A stretch of DNA of 64,000 nucleotides from the NCBI GenBank assembly GCA_036006425.1, contig DASYPQ010000012.1:49724-113723 (forward strand), given 5' to 3'. This document shows, piece after piece, positions 9,246 through 18,435 of the stretch. The notes beneath the pieces were generated by a model. That model ran no database searches. It was not told the DNA's origin and saw only the letters and a program-made list of their open reading frames with translations. Position 1 is the stretch's first letter. Each line of letters opens with the position of its first letter. This stretch comes from DASYPQ01 sp036006425. GTDB lineage: Bacteria > Planctomycetota > UBA1135 > GCA-002686595. Both the position numbers and the translations under genes were made by a program.

Positions 9246-10494
9246 ACGTCGTCTCAAGAAGCGACTGACGGCCGCGCACCTCTTCGAAGGCGGGCGTCTC
9301 GCGATCGGCGCGCTCGTCGCGCACCGGATGCGGTCCACGCTCGTGATCCTCGGCGTCTCGATCGCCGTCGCGACGTTGATGGGGATGGTCGCGATCCTCT
9401 CCGGGCTTCAGGCGAAGATCGTCGAGGACGTCAAGGGCGCCGACACGCCGACGTTCACGGTCTCGCGCTTCGACGACACGAACGGAGGCGACTGGCGCGA
9501 GATGCTGCACCGCCCCAAGCTGACCGCGGACGACGGCGAGGCCCTCCTCGGGCTCGACGAGATCGACGCCGTCGAGACCGCGTACGGCGGGGGAGACGGA
9601 CGCGTGCTGCGGCAGGGGAAGAACCTCGCGCGCCTGATCTTCGTGCGCGGGACGAACCTCTCGTTCCCGAGGTTCATGACGGTCGACCTCGCGGACGGGC
9701 GGTTCTTCACCGAGGGCGAGCTGCGCGCCTCGCGCGACGTCTGCGTCCTCGCCGAGCGGACCGCGAAGGAGGTCTTCCCCTACGAGGACCCGGTCGGGCG
9801 GAAGGTGCGCATCAGCGACACCGACTTCGAGGTCGTCGGCGTGTTCGCGAAGTACGACAGCCTGTTCGGCGCGATCGCGGAGAACTTCGCCGTGATCCCG
9901 TACACGACGTACGAGAAGCGCTTCGCCGATCGCGACGAGTCGATCCAGATCAACTGCCTCCCGGCGAGCACGCGGTCCCTCGAGGAAGCCGTCGAGGCGT
10001 CACAGGCCGTCTTGCGGTCGAGGCACCACCTGCTCCCCGCGGTGCCGGACGACTTCTCGATCCTGACTTCCGACGCGGCGATGGAGTTCGTGAGCAAGAT
10101 CACCGGCCCGGTGGCGCTCGTGCTCGTGATCATCTCCTCGATCGGCCTGATGGTCGGGGGGATCGGCGTCCTGATCATCATGCTCGTCTCCGTGACAGAA
10201 CGGACATCCGAGATCGGGCTGAGGAAGGCGGTCGGCGCGTCGCGGCGCGAGATCCTCTGGCAGTTCCTGCTCGAGGCCGCGATGTTGACCTCGATCGGCG
10301 GCGTGCTCGGGATCGGCGCGGGACTCGCGCTCGCGAAAGGCGCGACGAAGCTCATCGCCTTCCCGTTCGTCCTGCCCGTGCTCTGGATCGCGATCGCCGT
10401 CGGCGTGTCGGCCGGCCTCGGACTCGTGTTCGGCCTGTACCCGGCGAACCGCGCGGCGCGTCTCGATCCGATTGCATCGCTGCGGTACGAGTGA
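9238..10494 (+). CDS. ABC transporter permease, FtsX/MacB type (second of two)
   Basis: 418 residues, same topology as the gene before it: one N-terminal helix (residues 30-52), a periplasmic domain, three C-terminal helices, motif VTERTSEIGLRKAVGA and end motif NRAARLDPIASLRYE. ATG at 9238 lies inside the preceding gene's 3' end. Likely the second half of a heterodimeric MacB-like transmembrane unit that couples ATP hydrolysis to the periplasmic adaptor. Cargo could be a lipoprotein, peptide or antimicrobial; nothing here decides. Confidence 0.9.
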   Translation: MSERRLKKRLTAAHLFEGGRLAIGALVAHRMRSTLVILGVSIAVATLMGMVAILSGLQAKIVEDVKGADTPTFTVSRFDDTNGGDWREMLHRPKLTADDGEALLGLDEIDAVETAYGGGDGRVLRQGKNLARLIFVRGTNLSFPRFMTVDLADGRFFTEGELRASRDVCVLAERTAKEVFPYEDPVGRKVRISDTDFEVVGVFAKYDSLFGAIAENFAVIPYTTYEKRFADRDESIQINCLPASTRSLEEAVEASQAVLRSRHHLLPAVPDDFSILTSDAAMEFVSKITGPVALVLVIISSIGLMVGGIGVLIIMLVSVTERTSEIGLRKAVGASRREILWQFLLEAAMLTSIGGVLGIGAGLALAKGATKLIAFPFVLPVLWIAIAVGVSAGLGLVFGLYPANRAARLDPIASLRYE

Positions 10495-10549
10495 TGACGA
10501 TCCCGTGAATCCCTCCACGCATGCCACGCGTGCGAGTATTCTCGGGTCC

Positions 10550-13150
10550 ATGATCCCGCTCCTCGCAACGATCCTCGTCGCCGCCGTTTCCACGGGCACG
10601 ACGAACCATCCGCCCGACGCGCCGGTGATCACCGAACCGGGGGCCGACGGGATGATCCTGAACCCGGCGGATGTCCACATGGAGACGGCCCCGTTCAGCG
10701 ACCCGGACCCCGGCGACCAGCACCGCTGCACGGACTGGGACATCTGGAGGGTCGCGCCTTCCGAGCGCGTGTGGTTCGCCGACTGCGTCACCGGGATCGA
10801 ACGCGTCCACATCCACCTCGGCGACGGCACGTTCGAGGGTTCCCACGCGGGATGGATCGAGCTCCAGCCGAACACGAACTTCCTGCTGCGTGTGCGCCAC
10901 TCGGATGACAGCGGTGATGCGGCGACGGAGTGGAGTGCGTGGTCGTCGCGGCCGTTCCGCACCGGAAACGCGAACGACGTATTCCCCTTCGAGACGGACG
11001 ACGTCGTTCCGGCGCCCGCGCCGCGGTGGGTCGACACGAACACGGGCGCGGACGTCGTGCTGCAGCCCGCGCCGGGCTCGCCCGCGCTGTTCCTCGAGTC
11101 CGCCGGGGGCGCTCTCCTGCTCTCCGTCGAGCCGAACGACGGGGTGACGAACACGGTCACGAACCCGGGCGCTCTCCCCGCGCACGTCGCGCCCCGGATC
11201 CGACTCGAGGGCGGATCGTCGGGACTCACGCTCCCGGCGACGGATCTCGTCGTGACCGACGATCACTGCACCACCGAGCGCATCCTTCTGCCCGCGACGA
11301 CGGTCGCGCCGGGCGCCGCGAGCTACTACTGGATCTCGTCCGCAGGCGCGACGTACGTCGGCTCGAGTTCCCAGACTGATCCGGTCTTCACCGTGCTCGC
11401 GCGTGGCCTCCCCTTGCCCTGGAACGTGAGGCACGAGGGCTTCCGCGTCGACGTGTTCGCCGGCGGCTTCACGCTCCCCGTGAATCTCGTGTTCGTGCCG
11501 AACGCCGGACCGAATCCCGGCGATCCCTTCCTCTACGTCACCGAGCTCTACGGCAACATCCAGACGGTCGCGCGCGACGGGACGGTCAACGCCTACGCGA
11601 GCGATCTGCTCGATTTCGATCCGAGCGGCGCGTTCCCGGGCTCGGGCGAACAAGGGCTGACCGGCATCGCCGTCGATCCCGCGACGGGCGACGTGTACGC
11701 GTGCCTCCTCCATGCGTCGGCGGCGAATCCGAACGATCACGAGCCGAAAATCGTGCGTTTCACGAGCTCGGACGGCGGGCGCACTGCGTCGACGCAGACG
11801 ACGATCCTCGACATGGTCGGGGAGACGCAGGGCCAGTCACACCAGATCTCGGACCTCACGATCGGCCCGGACGGCAAGCTCCTGTGCCACATGGGCGACG
11901 GCTTCGACACGGCGACCGCGCAGAATCTCGATTCCTTCCGCGGCAAGATCCTGCGCCTGAACCTCGACGGGTCTCCGGCGCAGGACAATCCGTTCTACGA
12001 CGCGCTCGACGGGATCTCCGCGCGCGACTACGTCTACTGCTACGGAGTGCGCAACCCCTTCGGAGGGGACTGGCGCGCCGCGGACGGGCTCCCATACGAG
12101 GTCGAGAACGGCCCGTCGGTCGATCGCTTCGCGAAGCTCGTGCGCGGCCGCAACTACCTGTGGAACGGCAGCGACGCGAGCATGACGAACTTCGCCATCT
12201 ACAACTGGCATCCCGCGCACGGCCCGGTGAACCTCGCGTTCGTGCAGCCGGAGACCTTCGGGGGCAGCGGGTTTCCGCCGAGCATGATGGGTCACGCGTT
12301 CGTCTCGGAGTCCGGCCCGACCTACGCGAACGGCCAGCAATCCGCCGGGAAGCGGATCTCCGAGTGGGTCCTCGACGCGAGCGGCAACCTCGTCGCCGGA
12401 CCGATCCCGTTCCTCGAGTACGCCGGCACCGGTCGCGCGACGGCGTGCGGACTCGAAGCCGGCCCGGACGGCCTGTACATGACCGAGCTGTACTACGACC
12501 AGGGCGGCTCGCCGACGCAACCCGGCGCGCGCATTCTCCGCGTCCGATGGGACCTCGAGGCGGACTGCAACGCGAACGGCGTCGACGACGCGTGCGACCT
12601 CGCCGCGGGAACGAGCGCCGACGTGAACGGCAACGGGATCCCCGACGAGTGCGAGACGAGCATCACCGCCTTCTGCTTCGGTGACGGATCCGGCGTCGCC
12701 TGCCCGTGCGGGAACGTCGGTATCCCGGGACACGGCTGCGAGAACTCGTCGACAACCGGCGGCGCCGTGCTCTCCGGGGGCGGGCTCGCCCTGCTCTCCG
12801 CCGACACGCTGCGGCTCTCCGCCGCGGGCGAGCGCGCGTCGGCGCTCTCCGTGTTCTGGCAAGGCGACTCCGAGACGGCGGGGTCGGTGTTCGGCGACGG
12901 CGTCGCATGCCTCGGCGGCCACCTGAAGCGCCTGTACGTCCACGGCGCGGTGGGAGGGGTCGTGAACGGACCCCAGGGCGCGGATCTCCCGGTCTCCGCG
13001 CGCTCCGCAGCGCTCGGCGCTCCGATCGCGCCAGGCGAATCCCGCGTCTACCACGTCTTCTACCGCGACCCGGACCCGACCTTCTGCCCGGCCCCCTTCG
13101 GCTCGACGATCAACGCGACGAACGGCCTGCGGGTGCTCTGGGGAGGGTGA
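10550..13150 (+). CDS. Secreted sorbosone-dehydrogenase-like beta-propeller with dockerin-like and C-terminal CFGDG domains
   Basis: 866 residues. Signal peptide MIPLLATILVAAVS is followed by a fibronectin-III-like domain (residues 18-140) and a linker region. Residues about 294-664 are a glucose/sorbosone dehydrogenase propeller (GEQGLTGIAVDP, YGVRNPFGGDW). Then comes a calcium-loop pair like dockerin (DCNANGVDDACD, DVNGNGIPDECE), and from residue 708 the cysteine-rich CFGDGSG...CPCGN domain to the end. The ATG at 10550 has no SD but has TATTCT seven bases upstream, compatible with a leaderless transcript. The enzyme would act extracellularly with PQQ; the C-terminal module may be for sorting or attachment (inference). 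Confidence 0.85.
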   Translation: MIPLLATILVAAVSTGTTNHPPDAPVITEPGADGMILNPADVHMETAPFSDPDPGDQHRCTDWDIWRVAPSERVWFADCVTGIERVHIHLGDGTFEGSHAGWIELQPNTNFLLRVRHSDDSGDAATEWSAWSSRPFRTGNANDVFPFETDDVVPAPAPRWVDTNTGADVVLQPAPGSPALFLESAGGALLLSVEPNDGVTNTVTNPGALPAHVAPRIRLEGGSSGLTLPATDLVVTDDHCTTERILLPATTVAPGAASYYWISSAGATYVGSSSQTDPVFTVLARGLPLPWNVRHEGFRVDVFAGGFTLPVNLVFVPNAGPNPGDPFLYVTELYGNIQTVARDGTVNAYASDLLDFDPSGAFPGSGEQGLTGIAVDPATGDVYACLLHASAANPNDHEPKIVRFTSSDGGRTASTQTTILDMVGETQGQSHQISDLTIGPDGKLLCHMGDGFDTATAQNLDSFRGKILRLNLDGSPAQDNPFYDALDGISARDYVYCYGVRNPFGGDWRAADGLPYEVENGPSVDRFAKLVRGRNYLWNGSDASMTNFAIYNWHPAHGPVNLAFVQPETFGGSGFPPSMMGHAFVSESGPTYANGQQSAGKRISEWVLDASGNLVAGPIPFLEYAGTGRATACGLEAGPDGLYMTELYYDQGGSPTQPGARILRVRWDLEADCNANGVDDACDLAAGTSADVNGNGIPDECETSITAFCFGDGSGVACPCGNVGIPGHGCENSSTTGGAVLSGGGLALLSADTLRLSAAGERASALSVFWQGDSETAGSVFGDGVACLGGHLKRLYVHGAVGGVVNGPQGADLPVSARSAALGAPIAPGESRVYHVFYRDPDPTFCPAPFGSTINATNGLRVLWGG

Positions 13151-13176
13151 CGGGCCGTCCTCGGCGCGCCCATCTG

Positions 13177-13194
13177 GCTGGCTGCGGAGCCGGC
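13177..13194 (+). terminator. Weak hairpin between two secreted-protein genes
   Basis: A 7-bp stem (13177-13183 with 13188-13194, one G-T pair) closes a GCGG tetraloop, 26 bases after the upstream stop. There is no T-run. It may be a terminator, but such stems arise often by chance at this GC level. Confidence 0.25.
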
Positions 13195-13254
13195 GCGGTT
13201 CGGATAGCATGGCGGAATTCCCCGTGCCGTAACTCTGTTCAGCGAGTTCCCTCC

Positions 13255-15234
13255 ATGACATCGAACGCGTCGTTCCTTCGCCGCTCCACGCAGCGGATCG
13301 CCTCGGTCCTCGCCCTCTCGGCCGTCGTCGGCAGTGCAGCCGCCGCCTTGCCCGGAACCTGGACGCCGCTCACGCACCTCGCGCCCGGCGGCGCGAACCT
13401 GATGCTGCTCCTCCCGGACGGCACTGTGATGGTGGCGAATAACAACGGCATGACGATCGGCAGCGCCTGGTACAAGCTCACTCCCGACGTCCACGGGAGC
13501 TACGTCAACGGCACGTGGTCGAACCTCGCGACCGCGCACGACACGCGTCTCTACTTCCAGTCTCAAGTGCTCCGGGACGGCCGCGTGTACGTCTCAGGAG
13601 GCGAGTACGGCACGGGCGGGCCCAAGGCCGAAGTCTACGACCCGTTGACGAACGTCTGGACGCCGGTGACGCCCGGGGCGCCGTTCTGGAACGTGAACAC
13701 GGACAACTTCTTCGACTGCAACCTCGAGGTGCTGCCCGACGGCCGCGTGATCGTGATGCCGGTGTTCCCGCACACGTCCGCGATCCCGCTGATCTACAAC
13801 CCCGCGACGAACACGTGGGCGAATGCCGGGCACCTGTTCCGCGGCACGTACCAGGACGAGGCGAGCTGGGTGAAGCTCCCCGACGACAGCATCCTGACGA
13901 TCGATCCTTTCGGAACCCTGACCGAGCGCTACATCCCCTCGACGAACACGTGGATCAACGACGGCGTCGTGCCGGTGTCGCTGTACGACCCCTTCGGCCT
14001 CGAGCTCGGTGGCGCGGTGATGTGCGAGAACGGCAAGGCGTTCTGGCTGGGATCGACCGGTCACACGGCGCTCTACACCCCGACCGGCACGACGGCCCCG
14101 GGTACGTGGGTCGCGGGCCCCGACATCCCCGGCGCGCACGGAACGCCGGACGCACCGGCGGCGATGATGGTGACCGGGAACATCCTCTGCGCGGTGAGCC
14201 CGATCCCGACCAGCGGCAACCACTTCCCGTCGCCGACGACGTTCTACGAATACGATCCGGTCGCGAACGCGTTCACCTCGGTCGGCGCGCCCAATGGCGC
14301 CTCCGAGCCGGGCGCCTGCTACGGCACGCTGATGCTCGATCTGCCGGACGGATCCGTGCTCTTCTCGCACTTCGATCGCCAGCTCTACGTGTACCGGCCG
14401 ACCGGCGCGCCGATCGCGGCAGGCAAGCCGACGATCACCAGCGTGACGCAGAACGGCGACGGTTCCTTCCACCTCGTCGGCACGCTCCTGAACGGCATCT
14501 CGGAGGGCGCGACGTACGGCGACGACTTCCAGATGAACACCAACTACCCGCTCGTCCGTCTGATCGAGGCCGGCGGGAACGTCTACTACGCGCGCACCTA
14601 CAACTGGAGCAGCACGGGCGTGATGACCGGATCGGCCCCGGTGTCGACGGAGTACCGGTTGCCGGCCTCGCTGCCGCCCGGGACCTACACCCTCGAGGTC
14701 GTCGTGAACGGGTTCGCGTCGGATCCGATCCCGCTCGTCCAGCCGGTCACGCCGACCTGCTTCGGCGACGGGTCCGATGCGATCTGTCCGTGCTTCAACT
14801 TCGGCGACACGGGCAAGGGCTGCAACAACTCCGCCGGGACCGGCGGAGCGCTGCTGACCGCGATCGGCAGCCCGAGCGTGTCCGCCGACTCCCTCGTGTT
14901 CACTGCGGCGGGCGAGATGCCGGCGGCGCTCAGCGTCGTGCTCCAGGGCAACGCGCAGATCGCGCAGGTCGTCTACGGCGACGGTCTGCGGTGCGCCGGC
15001 GGGACCCTAAAGCGCCTGTACGTGAAGAACGCGGTCGGCGGAGTCGTCACGGCACCCAGCGGGGCCGAGCCTTCGGTCTCCGCGTCCTCGGCGGCGCTCG
15101 GCGATCCGCTGACGTCCGGTGTGACGCGCATCTACCAGGTCTTCTACCGCGACCCGAATCCGAGCTTCTGCACGACGCCCCCGGGCGGCACGTTCAACAT
15201 CTCGAACGGGCTGAGCGTGATCTGGGGCAACTGA
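13255..15234 (+). CDS. Secreted kelch-type beta-propeller protein with C-terminal CFGDG domain
   Basis: 659 residues. An n-region with Arg residues and a hydrophobic stretch (about 13-33) form a signal peptide. Residues 35-390 carry kelch-like repeats (VSGGEYG, AEVYDPLTNVWTPV, IYNPATNTWANAG, EYDPVANAFTSVG), as in galactose-oxidase-like propellers. A beta-sandwich follows (about 390-495) and then the CFGDGSD...CPCFNFG domain from residue 502. No copper-radical cysteine-tyrosine site could be recognised, so enzymatic activity is unproved. The ATG follows GAGTTCCCTCC without a clear SD; TAGCAT lies at 13205-13210 and could be a -10 element. Confidence 0.82.
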   Translation: MTSNASFLRRSTQRIASVLALSAVVGSAAAALPGTWTPLTHLAPGGANLMLLLPDGTVMVANNNGMTIGSAWYKLTPDVHGSYVNGTWSNLATAHDTRLYFQSQVLRDGRVYVSGGEYGTGGPKAEVYDPLTNVWTPVTPGAPFWNVNTDNFFDCNLEVLPDGRVIVMPVFPHTSAIPLIYNPATNTWANAGHLFRGTYQDEASWVKLPDDSILTIDPFGTLTERYIPSTNTWINDGVVPVSLYDPFGLELGGAVMCENGKAFWLGSTGHTALYTPTGTTAPGTWVAGPDIPGAHGTPDAPAAMMVTGNILCAVSPIPTSGNHFPSPTTFYEYDPVANAFTSVGAPNGASEPGACYGTLMLDLPDGSVLFSHFDRQLYVYRPTGAPIAAGKPTITSVTQNGDGSFHLVGTLLNGISEGATYGDDFQMNTNYPLVRLIEAGGNVYYARTYNWSSTGVMTGSAPVSTEYRLPASLPPGTYTLEVVVNGFASDPIPLVQPVTPTCFGDGSDAICPCFNFGDTGKGCNNSAGTGGALLTAIGSPSVSADSLVFTAAGEMPAALSVVLQGNAQIAQVVYGDGLRCAGGTLKRLYVKNAVGGVVTAPSGAEPSVSASSAALGDPLTSGVTRIYQVFYRDPNPSFCTTPPGGTFNISNGLSVIWGN

Positions 15235-15277
15235 TCGGCGAACGGCCCGCCGTCGTGGCCTGCTCCGGACTTCGCTG

Positions 15278-16492
15278 CTACGGCATGCAGAAGTTCAGGA
15301 CGCAGTCCACGACGTGCGGCGCGCCGATCCGGATCGCCGCGCTCGACGTCGACGTGTTCGAGCTGCCGAGATCCTCGAACTGCGAGCCGAGCGGGACTCC
15401 GGCGAAATCGTAGGCGAGGTAGCCGCGGATCGTCTCGGTCCCTTCGAACCACTCCAGGCTGGTCGTCCCGGTGCAGCCGTTGACCGCGCTGAGGTAGCCG
15501 AAGTCGAAGAGGACGAACTGCACGCCGGGGAACTGCGCCGCGTTGTTCCAGCGGCCGATGCGCTTCTGGAGGAACATGCCGGCGGCGCTCGGGCCGATCA
15601 CGCTGCCGCAGGTGCTGCTCGCGGTGATGTTCGTCGCGACGTACTGCGCGCCGCCCGACGTCGTGCAGAAGCAGAACGCGTTCGATGCCGCGAGCGATCC
15701 CGACGCCGGCTCCTCGAACGAGCAGAGGGGTACCGCGGTGTTCCAGTTGTTCCAGCGGATCGCCTGCTGCGTGATCGTGCCGTTGCTCTGCGCCGTGGTC
15801 GTCGGCAGCGCGACGAACGTCGACCCCGGGCCGACGATCGTGAAGGAACGTCCGGGGTGGAAGCCGGTCGCCGGAGCGGGGCGGACGGTTCCGGGCGCGT
15901 GGTGGATGCCGTCGCACTCGTGGCTCAATGCGAACGAGACGCTCCAGGTGTTCGCGGTGCAGTCGAACGCATAGTCGACGTAGCCCGTGAAGTACACGCG
16001 CGTGTACTGCGAGAGGCACGCCGGCCGGTCGCAGGGCGTGTTCGGGAGGAACGGCGTCGGTAGGAAGTCGCCGTTGACGATGAAGCGCCACACGTTCAGG
16101 TTGACGGTGCCGGCGATCGACGAGGCCTGCCAGTTCCGCGAGTAGTGGGCCTTCACCGATCCGTTCCACACGTAGTTGAGCGTCCCGCAGTTCCGGAGCC
16201 GGATGCGGATGTTGTAGACGCCGCAGAGGAGCGCGCCGCCCGCGCCGACGGGAGTCGGCGCTCCCACGTTGGCGCAGTACAGGGTGTTCAACGTCGTCTG
16301 GCAGCTGTCGAAGCACAGGAACCGCGCGTCGGGTGTCATCGCGGGGAACGCGGGCAGCGTCGCGGAGGTCTGCGTGCAGCACGGGCCTCCGTCGAGTCCG
16401 TCGGGTCCGCACTGGGCGGTCGCGCGCGGCGCGGCGACGACGAGAGAGAGAAGGGAAGCGCAAGCGAACGAGAGGAACGATCGGGCGAGCAT
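15278..16492 (-). CDS. Secreted cysteine-rich protein of unknown function
   Basis: 404 residues with a clear signal peptide (residues 1-26, ending ATAQ). The mature part starts CGPDGLDGGPCC and has many cysteines spread along its length, suggesting a disulfide-stabilised extracellular protein; Trp/Tyr/Asn-rich beta-like segments follow. No catalytic motif was recognised. The start at 16492 is well supported: AGGAGG lies 7 bases upstream, and a promoter-like pair sits about 45 bases further up. It converges with the kelch protein gene. I do not recognise the family and assign no function. Confidence 0.75.
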   Translation of the reverse strand: MLARSFLSFACASLLSLVVAAPRATAQCGPDGLDGGPCCTQTSATLPAFPAMTPDARFLCFDSCQTTLNTLYCANVGAPTPVGAGGALLCGVYNIRIRLRNCGTLNYVWNGSVKAHYSRNWQASSIAGTVNLNVWRFIVNGDFLPTPFLPNTPCDRPACLSQYTRVYFTGYVDYAFDCTANTWSVSFALSHECDGIHHAPGTVRPAPATGFHPGRSFTIVGPGSTFVALPTTTAQSNGTITQQAIRWNNWNTAVPLCSFEEPASGSLAASNAFCFCTTSGGAQYVATNITASSTCGSVIGPSAAGMFLQKRIGRWNNAAQFPGVQFVLFDFGYLSAVNGCTGTTSLEWFEGTETIRGYLAYDFAGVPLGSQFEDLGSSNTSTSSAAIRIGAPHVVDCVLNFCMP

Positions 16493-16537
16493 GGGAAGCC
16501 TCCTGAATCGAGCCTTGGATCGGGCGGGGGTCCGTGC

Positions 16538-16566
16538 AGGGTAGGCGCGTTGTCCGACCCTCGCAA
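16538..16566 (-). promoter_or_regulatory. Sigma-70-type promoter for the cysteine-rich secreted protein
   Basis: Read on the minus strand: -35 TTGCGA (16566-16561), a 17-base spacer, and -10 TACCCT (16543-16538). It would give a leader of about 40 bases before the AGGAGG-preceded ATG at 16492. Confidence 0.4.
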
Positions 16567-16641
16567 CGGGCGCACGGGAGGATGGCGCTCTCGCTAGACT
16601 CACGGGCGCATCCTTCCACCGGGCTTCCCCTGGAGGCACCC

Positions 16642-17322
16642 TTGCACGCAGACCTCGCGAGCCGCGTCCGTCGTTCCAGCCGATCCGTTCTCCTCCTCGC
16701 CTGCGCGCTCGCACCCGCGTGCGCCGCCACGGCGAACGCGCCGACCGCGCCCGCAGCTTCCGACTCGTCTTCGAAGAAGGACGACGCCCGCGCGGTCGCG
16801 GCCGCGCACGACAAGGTCGCGATCGCGCGTCTCCAGCTCGGGATCGCCGAGAAGAACGCGGCGACCTCCAGGATGCGCAAGGAGAAGGAGCTCGAGCTCG
16901 CGCGCTCCGAGCTCGAGCAGTTCGAGGCGAACGACGCGCCGAACCGCCTCGCGAAGGCGAAGCTCGATCTCCAGCGGCGGCGCGACGCGTTGACCGAGCA
17001 GAAGGAGGAACTCGCGCAGCTCGAGATGTTGTACGAGCAAGAGGATCTCGCCGACAAGACCCGCGAGATCGTCCTCCAGCGCGGCCGGCGGCGCGTCGAG
17101 CGCGCCCAGGACGAGCTCGCGATCGAGGAGAGCGAGTCGACGGCGCTCGAGGCGAAAACCCTGCCGCGCGAGCGCGCGAAGCTCGCCCTCGAGATCGAGG
17201 TGAAGAAGCAGGAGCTCGACGCAGCGCAGAGCGAGACCGAGGTGACGATGCTCGAGAAACGCCTCGCGCTGCGCACGGCCGAAGGGGAGGCCGAGACGGC
17301 GGAGGCGAAGGCGAAGCCGTGA
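16642..17322 (+). CDS. Coiled-coil lipoprotein of unknown function
   Basis: 226 residues from a TTG start. This start was chosen because GGAGG lies at 16632-16636 with ideal spacing and it opens directly on a lipoprotein signal: basic n-region (SRVRRSSRS), hydrophobic core, lipobox APAC. The in-frame ATG at 16582 would add 20 non-signal residues. Residues 45-225 are one long charged helix rich in E, K, A, L and R with heptad spacing, predicting an extended coiled coil in the periplasm. It overlaps the next gene by 4 bases (GTGA). No family recognised; it could be a stalk or scaffold for its partner. Confidence 0.7.
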   Translation: MHADLASRVRRSSRSVLLLACALAPACAATANAPTAPAASDSSSKKDDARAVAAAHDKVAIARLQLGIAEKNAATSRMRKEKELELARSELEQFEANDAPNRLAKAKLDLQRRRDALTEQKEELAQLEMLYEQEDLADKTREIVLQRGRRRVERAQDELAIEESESTALEAKTLPRERAKLALEIEVKKQELDAAQSETEVTMLEKRLALRTAEGEAETAEAKAKP

Positions 17323-18434
17323 TCGCCGCGGCTCTCTCCCTCGCGCTCCTCCTCCCGTTCCTCCAGCGCCAGGCGCCGCGCCCGAGCGACACGGAGGTCC
17401 GCGCCGCGGAGAAGAAGGCGCTCGTGTTCCTGCTCGCGCACCAGGAAGCCGACGGCGCGTTCGGGAGCGCGCGCAACGCGTCGTTCAACGACCTGTGGGA
17501 GAACCCGGAGACGCACAAGGCCTGGACCGTCGGCACGACCGGGCTCGCGGTGATGGCGCTCCTCGGCGAAGGTCCCGGTGCCGAGCCGGCGCTGCGCCGC
17601 GGCGTCGACGCGCTCGTCGCGAAGTGCGATCTGAAGCGCGTGTCCGAGTGGGACATGGACGACGTCTGGGGGTACATCTACGGCCTCCAGGCGCTCGCGC
17701 GCGTGCTCGAGGACCCGCGTTTCGCGGGCGCCGGTACCCGGGCCGCGATCGAACGCGCGGCGCGGACGTACGCCGACAAGCTCGCGCGCTGCCGCGCGGG
17801 AGGATGGTCCTACTACGCGAACGCGAACGCGGCCTGGCGTCCCGAGTGGTCGACGTCGTTCACGACGGCCGTCGCCGTGCTCGCGCTCGTCGAGGCGAAG
17901 CGCGCGGGGATCGAGGTCGCCGACGGACTCCTCGAGCCGGGGCTCCGGGCAATCGAGCGCTGCCGGCTCCCGACCGGCGCCTTCACCTACAACGTCGAGG
18001 CGATCCCCGGACCCGGCCGGATGGAAGGCATCGACAACGTCAAGGGCGCGATCGGCCGCATCCAGGTGTGCAATCTCGCGCTCCTGCGCGGCGGACGCGA
18101 GGTCGGCGTCGACCGGCGGGTCGCGGGGCTCGAGCAGTTCTTCGAGAGCCACCGGTTCCTCGAGATCGGGCGCCGCCGCCCGATCCCGCACGAGGCCTAC
18201 TACCAGGTCGCGGGCTACTTCTACTACTTCGGCCACTACTACGCGGCCGAGGTGATCGCGTCGCTGCCGAGGGAGAAGCGCGAGCCGTACGCGTCGCAGC
18301 TCCTGCGCATCGTGATCGACACGCAGGAAGCCGACGGCTCGATGACGGACTACGTGATGCACGACTACCCGAGGCCGTACGGCACGGCGTACGGGTTGCT
18401 CGTGATGCAGATCGCGCTCGCGGCGCGGACCTGA
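17319..18434 (+). CDS. Secreted alpha/alpha-toroid protein (prenyltransferase / squalene-cyclase-like fold)
   Basis: 371 residues with a signal-like N-terminus (AALSLALLLPFLQ). The rest shows repeated helix pairs with QW-type and toroid motifs: FLLAHQEADGAFG, TTGLAVMALLG, GGWSYYANAN, STSFTTAVAVLAL, DTQEADGSMTDY. This is the fold shared by terpene cyclases, prenyltransferase beta subunits and complement-like proteins. The cyclase DXDD motif is not seen, so cyclase activity is unlikely. It begins inside the stop of the coiled-coil lipoprotein gene, so the two are probably partners at the cell envelope. Similar proteins are abundant in planctomycetes without known function. Confidence 0.75.
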   Translation: MIAAALSLALLLPFLQRQAPRPSDTEVRAAEKKALVFLLAHQEADGAFGSARNASFNDLWENPETHKAWTVGTTGLAVMALLGEGPGAEPALRRGVDALVAKCDLKRVSEWDMDDVWGYIYGLQALARVLEDPRFAGAGTRAAIERAARTYADKLARCRAGGWSYYANANAAWRPEWSTSFTTAVAVLALVEAKRAGIEVADGLLEPGLRAIERCRLPTGAFTYNVEAIPGPGRMEGIDNVKGAIGRIQVCNLALLRGGREVGVDRRVAGLEQFFESHRFLEIGRRRPIPHEAYYQVAGYFYYFGHYYAAEVIASLPREKREPYASQLLRIVIDTQEADGSMTDYVMHDYPRPYGTAYGLLVMQIALAART

Positions 18435-18435
18435 G

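Noticed and set aside
16582..16641. ATG at 16582 as start of the coiled-coil lipoprotein
   Set aside because: It would put 20 hydrophilic residues before the lipoprotein signal, whereas TTG at 16642 has an SD and begins directly on the signal peptide.
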